From positions 1 to 5,647 of the forward strand of contig JAEHDI010000133.1 in assembly GCA_016880505.1 (NCBI GenBank): a stretch of 5,647 nt of DNA, written 5' to 3'. This DNA comes from Bryobacterales bacterium (GTDB lineage: Bacteria; Acidobacteriota; Terriglobia; Bryobacterales; Bryobacteraceae). A program made the position numbers and the translations under genes. Every line of letters begins with the position of its first letter. Position 1 is the stretch's first letter. Shown here one piece after another: positions 1-5,647 of the stretch. The notes under the pieces were generated by a model. That model had not been told where the DNA came from, ran no database searches, and worked only from the letters and a program-made list of their open reading frames with translations.

Positions 1-1611
1 AAGAACGTCCGCCCGGTCGCCGCGCTGAAGCCGTGGGCCTACTACCTCGCCGACGAGTCGTCTCTGACATGCTACACCGACCCATTCGACGTGGATTGGG
101 CGCCCGAGGCGATCGCCGGCTTGCGCCAGTGGCTTCGAAAGGAGTACGGCAGCCTCGAGAAATTGAACAGCGCCTGGGGAACATCGTTTCAAGAATGGGA
201 TTCCGTGGTGCCGATGACGACCGAAGAGGCGCAGAAACACGGCAACTTCGCACCGTGGTCGGATCACCGTGTCTACATGGAGCAGGAGTTTGTTCAAGCC
301 TTCGCCAAAGCACGCGAGTGGTTGCGTGAGATCGACCCGGAGGGCCGGCCGTCCATTTCGGGTACGCAGATTCCGACGGCCCACAACGGGTGTAACTGGT
401 ACGAGATCGACCAGCAGCTCGAATACATCCAGCCTTATTCGGGGGGAAGCCAGGATGCGATGCATTACCTGTTCAATCCGAAGCTTCAGATCACCGGCTT
501 CACGGGCTACGGGCTCGTCGGCGACGAGGCCAAGCACCAGCAGTGGCAGCGGCTGTTCTACGGCCACACCGGGGCCTCGATCTTCTGGTATTACACGCTG
601 ATGAACCCCGACCTGACGCTGAGCGAGCAGGGAGCCGCGTTGGCGGATACGTTTGGGCGCCTTCAGTCCGGCATCGGCCGGATCTTCATGAATTCGAAGG
701 TCCGAGAGGACGGAGTGGCGATTCACTTCTCGATGGCGAGTATCCGGGGCGCCTGGATCACCGACGGAAAACTCAGCGCCGACATGGGCAACGTCATGAG
801 GAGTTCGAAGAACTTCGCTGAACTCAACAAACTGCGCAACGCGTGGGTGAAGGACCTGGAGCGGCAGGGGCTTCAACTCCGCTTCCTGGCGACGCCGCAG
901 ATCGAGGCCGGTGATCTGAAGAACTATCGGGTGTTGATCCTGCCGTACTCGATCGCTCTCTCCGATCGTGAGATCCAAGAGATCGAACGCTTCATGGATC
1001 GCGGCGGCGTGGTCTACGCCGACGAGCAGACAGGCAAGATGGACGAGCGCTGCCGGTGGCGCAAGGAAACACCGTGGCAGAACGGGCAGAAGGGTCTTGT
1101 ACGAAGGGGGCCGGGCGATATTGAGTTGAAGCCGGCGGTACCAACGGATGGGAAGTTCCTTGTAACCGTTCGCGACTTCGGCGGTTCCCGGCTGATCGGA
1201 CTTCTGCCGAAGGAGAAGGCAACCTACAGACTGCCGCCGATGAAGGGTGTCATCTACGACCTGATCCGGGGTGAGACGGCGCGCGGCACGTTGGAAGCGG
1301 CGCCCGGTACGCCGGTCCTGCTTCTTGCGCGGCAATCGGCTATCACGCGTCTTGATATGGATGCGAATTTGAACCTGAGGCTGCTCGACGCCGCAGGTGC
1401 TCCGGTAGACCGCTCGGTGGTGCATGTCGAGGTCTTCAATCCGGAAGATCGCCTGGTCCGCGAGTACTGCACGAATGTGGACATCGTGAATGGCGCCGGG
1501 CTTATCGAGATCCCGTTCGCGATGAGCGACGCTCGGGGTGCGTGGCGGATTCGAGTCCGCGACGCGATCAGCGGCCTTGGCGCCGAGCGAACGCTCACAC
1601 CCAAGGCCTGA
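1..1611 (+). CDS. GH42-like beta-galactosidase family protein with trimerisation domain (5' partial)
   Basis: The reading frame is open from the first base, so the start lies left of the window; 536 residues are visible. I number from the first codon. Residues 12-25 (WAYYLADESSLTCY) look like the end of a TIM-barrel strand with the Asp-Glu pair where GH42 enzymes carry the acid/base Glu (E19). Residues 33-63 match the GH42 pattern of an Fr.WLr..Yg.l..LN.AWgt.F segment. Residues 171-198, with GDE near 174-176 and GASIFWYY at 191-198, resemble the end of the barrel; E176 is a tentative nucleophile. Residues about 237-345 fit the beta-galactosidase trimerisation domain, a glutamine-amidotransferase-like fold (YRVLILPYSIALSD, then FMDRGGVVYADE). 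Residues about 455-530 look like an Ig/macroglobulin-type beta-sandwich (HVEVFNPEDRLVREY...GAWRIRVRD). Family members hydrolyse beta-galactosides or related glycans; the exact substrate cannot be read here. Whether it is secreted is unknown because the N-terminus is missing. It probably leads the operon shared with the next two genes. Confidence 0.85.
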   Translation, partial: KNVRPVAALKPWAYYLADESSLTCYTDPFDVDWAPEAIAGLRQWLRKEYGSLEKLNSAWGTSFQEWDSVVPMTTEEAQKHGNFAPWSDHRVYMEQEFVQAFAKAREWLREIDPEGRPSISGTQIPTAHNGCNWYEIDQQLEYIQPYSGGSQDAMHYLFNPKLQITGFTGYGLVGDEAKHQQWQRLFYGHTGASIFWYYTLMNPDLTLSEQGAALADTFGRLQSGIGRIFMNSKVREDGVAIHFSMASIRGAWITDGKLSADMGNVMRSSKNFAELNKLRNAWVKDLERQGLQLRFLATPQIEAGDLKNYRVLILPYSIALSDREIQEIERFMDRGGVVYADEQTGKMDERCRWRKETPWQNGQKGLVRRGPGDIELKPAVPTDGKFLVTVRDFGGSRLIGLLPKEKATYRLPPMKGVIYDLIRGETARGTLEAAPGTPVLLLARQSAITRLDMDANLNLRLLDAAGAPVDRSVVHVEVFNPEDRLVREYCTNVDIVNGAGLIEIPFAMSDARGAWRIRVRDAISGLGAERTLTPKA

Positions 1612-1632
1612 CGGTTCGTCGAAAGGAGAAAC

Positions 1633-2001
1633 ATGGCGACAAAAACGATCGGCATCGCGGTGGCGCTGATCCTGCTAGGAGTGGCGGGCTACGTATTCAC
1701 GGGATTTGTGAGCGTGACCGCGCTGATTCCGGCGTTCTTCGGCATCGTTCTGCTGGCGCTGGGGATTCTCGCCCGCGACGACAAGAAGCGCAAGATGGCG
1801 ATGCATATCGCGGCCGCGGTCGGGCTGCTCGGCTTTCTCGGCTCGATGCGCGGGCTGATGAAACTGCCGGCGCTGTTGCAGGGCGAACCGCTCGAACGGC
1901 CGGTGGCGGTGCTCGCGCAGTCGATTATGGCGCTCTTCACCGCTTTCTTCGTCGGTCTATGCGTGAAGTCGTTCATCGACGCACGACGCTCAAGGCCATG
2001 A
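1633..2001 (+). CDS. Small four-helix integral membrane protein, function unknown
   Basis: The 122-residue protein is almost entirely hydrophobic helices: about 5-24, 28-47, 57-76 and 91-115. The basic loop DDKKRK at 49-54, the Lys near the N-terminus and the tail ARRSRP all fall on one side, so by the positive-inside rule both termini and the central loop face the cytoplasm. No catalytic motif is visible. I recall similar short proteins with the VTALIPAFFGI segment in Planctomycetes and Acidobacteria, all uncharacterised, but cannot confirm it here. The ATG start is supported by an AAAGGAG Shine-Dalgarno at 1622-1628, four bases upstream. The gene starts 21 bases after the GH42-like gene and its TGA overlaps the ATG of the epimerase gene, so the three are probably co-transcribed and the last two translationally coupled. 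A role linked to the neighbouring sugar enzymes is only a guess from position. Confidence 0.85.
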   Translation: MATKTIGIAVALILLGVAGYVFTGFVSVTALIPAFFGIVLLALGILARDDKKRKMAMHIAAAVGLLGFLGSMRGLMKLPALLQGEPLERPVAVLAQSIMALFTAFFVGLCVKSFIDARRSRP

Positions 2002-3302
2002 CCGCGCCCGCGGTTGCGCTCCTGCTGCTGTTCACTGCACAGGCGTCCGGACCCGCTCCGTCAATTCCAAAGCGGGCCCGGGCCCTGATTCCGCGCCTGG
2101 AACGCGCTCTCACAGAGAATATCGCCGGCTTTTGGTATCCACGCTCGCTGGACCGCAAGTACGGTGGATATATCATCGCGTTCGACCCGAAGGGTGAGCC
2201 GAAGCGGGAATATACGAAGGGTCTGGTCACGCAAGCAAGGACACTGTGGCTGTTCGCGCGGCTGGCTCGGGGTGGATTTAAAGGACCCGGTTGGGGCAAC
2301 CGGGAGATGCTGGAAGCGGCCGATTGGGGTTATCGCTTTCTTAGCGAAAAGATGTGGGACCACGAGCACGGAGGCTTCTACTGGGAGGTGGATGCGACCG
2401 GAGACCGCCGGCTCCGGCCGCGGAAAATGATCTACGGCCAAGCGTTTGCGCTTTACGCGCTCTCGGAGTATTACCTTGCGGGCCGCCGAAAAGAAGTGCT
2501 CGATTTCGCGGAACAGTTCTTCCGCCTGCTCGACGCGAAGGCGCACGACAGAACGTACGGAGGATACATCGAGGCGTTCGAGGAAGACTGGACGCCCCTC
2601 CCGGACGGGGAGACCACTTATATGCGGCCGGCGGGTCTCAAGACGATGAACTCGCATCTGCACCTCATGGAGGCGATGACGGTCTTCGCGGAGGCGTCCG
2701 AACTTGAAAAGGCGCGTGAGCGGCTGCTCGAGCTGATCACAATCGAAAGTAATACCGTGGTGCGGAAGGACGCTGGTGCGTGCACGGACAAGTACACCCG
2801 GCAATGGGAGCCATTGATGGACGGCGACAACGCGCGGGTGTCGCCGGGTCACGACGTCGAGAACATCTGGCTGCTCATGGAGGCCAACCGGGCGGCGGGG
2901 ATTCTGGACCATCCGCTCCACGACCTCTACCGGGCTCTGTTCGCCCATGCTCTGAAGTTCGGCAACGACGAGTATCGCGGAGGGTTTTACGAGAGCGGCC
3001 TCCCAGGGCAGCTAGCCGACCGGCGCGACAAGATCTGGTGGGTGCAGGCCGAGGCCCTTGTCGCCGCGCTGCGGATGTTCGACGTCACCGGAGACCCCAA
3101 GTACTTCGAGGTGTTCGAGAAAACATGGGAGTTCGTGGATCAGCACCAGATCGACTGGAAGGGTGGCGAATGGCACGCCATTGTCACGCCGGATGGACCC
3201 GCGGACGTCGACAAAGGCCATCTGTGGAAGGCCGGCTACCACAACGGACGAGCATTGATCGAGTGCCTGAAAGTCCTGCGGAAAGTGGCGGAAGAACCCT
3301 AG
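1998..3302 (+). CDS. Exported AGE-family sugar 2-epimerase, cellobiose 2-epimerase-like
   Basis: The 434-residue protein belongs to the N-acylglucosamine/cellobiose 2-epimerase superfamily of (alpha/alpha)6 barrels, which epimerise C2 of a reducing-end sugar. Recognisable segments are LTENIAGFWYPRSLD (38-52), KGLVTQARTLWLF (74-86, R81), GFYWEVD (126-132), MIYGQAFALYALSEYY (144-159), MNSHLHLMEA (217-226), GHDVENIW (284-291), KIWWVQAE (345-352) and LWKAGYHNGR (409-418). The spacing of H285/E288/W291, W348/E352 and H415 follows the active-site set I recall from Ruminococcus albus cellobiose epimerase, so catalysis is probably intact. GHD..E and WK..YHNGR favour the cellobiose-epimerase branch (cellobiose, mannobiose or lactose) over GlcNAc epimerases. 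Residues 3-12 are hydrophobic and AQA at 14-16 is a good signal-peptidase site, so export is predicted. The ATG at 1998 forms an ATGA overlap with the upstream gene and has only a weak AAGG ahead. An in-frame ATG at 1959 would add MREVVHRRTTLKA, a basic n-region that improves the signal peptide, and give 447 residues. The family call is firm; substrate and start are not. Confidence 0.9.
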   Translation: MTAPAVALLLLFTAQASGPAPSIPKRARALIPRLERALTENIAGFWYPRSLDRKYGGYIIAFDPKGEPKREYTKGLVTQARTLWLFARLARGGFKGPGWGNREMLEAADWGYRFLSEKMWDHEHGGFYWEVDATGDRRLRPRKMIYGQAFALYALSEYYLAGRRKEVLDFAEQFFRLLDAKAHDRTYGGYIEAFEEDWTPLPDGETTYMRPAGLKTMNSHLHLMEAMTVFAEASELEKARERLLELITIESNTVVRKDAGACTDKYTRQWEPLMDGDNARVSPGHDVENIWLLMEANRAAGILDHPLHDLYRALFAHALKFGNDEYRGGFYESGLPGQLADRRDKIWWVQAEALVAALRMFDVTGDPKYFEVFEKTWEFVDQHQIDWKGGEWHAIVTPDGPADVDKGHLWKAGYHNGRALIECLKVLRKVAEEP

Positions 3303-3311
3303 GGGCTTGTT

Positions 3312-3316
3312 GAAGG
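3312..3316 (+). promoter_or_regulatory. Shine-Dalgarno choosing the ATG at 3325
   Basis: GAAGG lies eight bases before the ATG at 3325, which is normal spacing. The frame is also open from TTG codons at 3307 and 3310, but those have no properly spaced ribosome-binding site; the AGGGG at 3301-3305 ends only one base before the first. The ATG at 3325 is therefore preferred for the MutS-like gene. Confidence 0.6.
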
Positions 3317-3324
3317 TTTCGCAC

Positions 3325-5130
<1,806 letters not shown>

Positions 5131-5132
5131 GA

Positions 5133-5147
5133 GAGCGCTCACCGCTC
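5133..5147. terminator. Possible weak hairpin between convergent genes
   Basis: GAGCG at 5133-5137 pairs with CGCTC at 5143-5147 around a five-base loop, three bases after the MutS-like stop codon, followed by a short CTTTC. The stem is short and the T-run is only three, so a true intrinsic terminator is doubtful. An alternative pairing is CGCTCC (5143-5148) with GGAGCG (5169-5174). The 52-base gap between the convergent genes holds nothing else I can name. Confidence 0.25.
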
Positions 5148-5182
5148 CTTTCAGTTGCGGCTCTGCTTGGAGCGTCAACCCC

Positions 5183-5647
5183 TCACAGGCCGGCGGATAC
5201 CCGGCCGGGCCTGGGATACCCATAAAGGCCGTGTTCCCGTATGTAGGCGAGCACCGGCCGGGGTACCTCGGGCGGGTCGTCTCCGGCGGCGAGTCTCGCA
5301 CGGATCTCCGACGAGGAGACGGGAAGCGCCAGCGTTTCAAGCCGCTGGACCAGTGCACCGGGCGGCACCTTATACTGATGCCCCGGACGAGTGACTACGA
5401 TGAACTCGACGGCGCGGATCACGTCCCCCCAGCGATACCAGGTGCGGATCTCCGCGAAGGCATCGGCCCCGATGAGGAAGTACAGTTTGCCCTCCGGACC
5501 CTGGAGGTTCTTGACCTTCTCGATTGTGGTAATCGAGTAACTGACCTCCTCAGTCTCCTCGAGGCGAGACGGCACAAATTCCGGGGTCGCCTCACACGCC
5601 AGTTCCACCATCCGCATCCGGTGCTTGTACGGAGCAGACGTGGTCTG
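5183..5647 (-). CDS. nadD: Nicotinate-nucleotide adenylyltransferase, C-terminal part (5' partial)
   Basis: The minus-strand frame is open to the right edge of the window, so the N-terminus, including the GXFDPXHXGH nucleotide-binding motif, is missing; 154 residues are visible. The enzyme joins ATP and nicotinate mononucleotide to make deamido-NAD, an essential cytoplasmic step of NAD synthesis. Visible NadD hallmarks are SAPYKHRMRMVELAC just inside the edge, where the family usually has a PP.K...... RL.M..LA pattern; the YFLIGADAFAEIRTWYRW segment, with the substrate-contacting Asp and Trp; VEFIVVTRPG; and VSSSEIRARLAAG, the family's ISSTXIR motif. YIREHGLYG marks the usual C-terminal end. 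About ten further residues (YPRPGRVSAGL) follow, a small extension. The ATG at 5615-5617 is internal, not the start, since recognisable family sequence continues upstream of it. The gene converges on the MutS-like gene with 52 bases between stops, so it belongs to a separate transcript from the right. Confidence 0.93.
   Translation of the reverse strand, partial: QTTSAPYKHRMRMVELACEATPEFVPSRLEETEEVSYSITTIEKVKNLQGPEGKLYFLIGADAFAEIRTWYRWGDVIRAVEFIVVTRPGHQYKVPPGALVQRLETLALPVSSSEIRARLAAGDDPPEVPRPVLAYIREHGLYGYPRPGRVSAGL

Noticed and set aside
1542..1997. Upstream extension of the epimerase frame through the membrane-protein gene
   Set aside because: The extended translation is Arg/Gly/Asp-rich and family-unlike, and it overlaps a well-supported gene with its own ribosome-binding site. 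Only the short extension to 1959 is worth considering.
2061..2948. A 295-codon open frame on the minus strand inside the epimerase gene
   Set aside because: It lies antisense to a clearly recognised family protein, its translation resembles no family I know, and long antisense frames are common in GC-rich genes.
3297..3304. Palindrome CCCTAGGG across the epimerase stop codon
   Set aside because: It has no loop and no partner site, so it cannot be a terminator, and a single eight-base palindrome is not evidence of an operator.
5188..5206. GC-rich inverted repeat GGCCGG / CCGGCC near the end of nadD
   Set aside because: It is inside the coding sequence, has no T-run in either direction, and such six-base stems arise often in GC-rich DNA.
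5195..5221. Direct repeat of GGATACCC (5195-5202 and 5214-5221)
   Set aside because: Two eight-base copies in different codon frames near the nadD end are compatible with chance; no further copies or boundaries were seen.

Overview
The window is a gene-dense, GC-rich bacterial chromosome segment. It holds four plus-strand genes in a tight run and, converging on them, one minus-strand gene that runs off the right edge. There is no RNA gene, mobile element or CRISPR array, and no gap of more than about 52 bases between genes. Gene content and protein style suggest Acidobacteriota, possibly the Solibacter/Bryobacter group: a membrane-type MutS paralogue, a beta-galactosidase-like protein with a trimerisation domain, an exported AGE/cellobiose-epimerase-like protein, and a NadD with this particular flavour. 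The lineage is an inference from memory of related proteins; Planctomycetes or Verrucomicrobia remain possible.

Layout: 1-1611 is the C-terminal part of a GH42-like glycoside hydrolase. 1633-2001 encodes a small four-helix membrane protein of unknown function. 1998-3302 overlaps it by four bases (ATGA) and encodes a predicted exported N-acylglucosamine/cellobiose 2-epimerase family protein. 3325-5130 encodes a membrane-anchored MutS-family ATPase that lacks the mismatch-recognition domain. 5131-5182 is a short convergent intergenic stretch with a weak hairpin. 5183-5647 (minus) is the C-terminal part of nadD, nicotinate-nucleotide adenylyltransferase.

The first three genes look like a transcriptional unit for handling oligosaccharides: a hydrolase, a membrane protein and a sugar epimerase, with spacings of 21 and -4 bases. 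The MutS-like gene follows 22 bases later and may be read through from the same promoter, but its function is unrelated. No promoter could be located; the operon promoter probably lies left of the window.

Nothing here amounts to a clearly new system. The points most worth a second look are the apparent export signal on the epimerase, its pairing with a small membrane protein and a GH42-like enzyme, and the membrane-embedded MutS paralogue.
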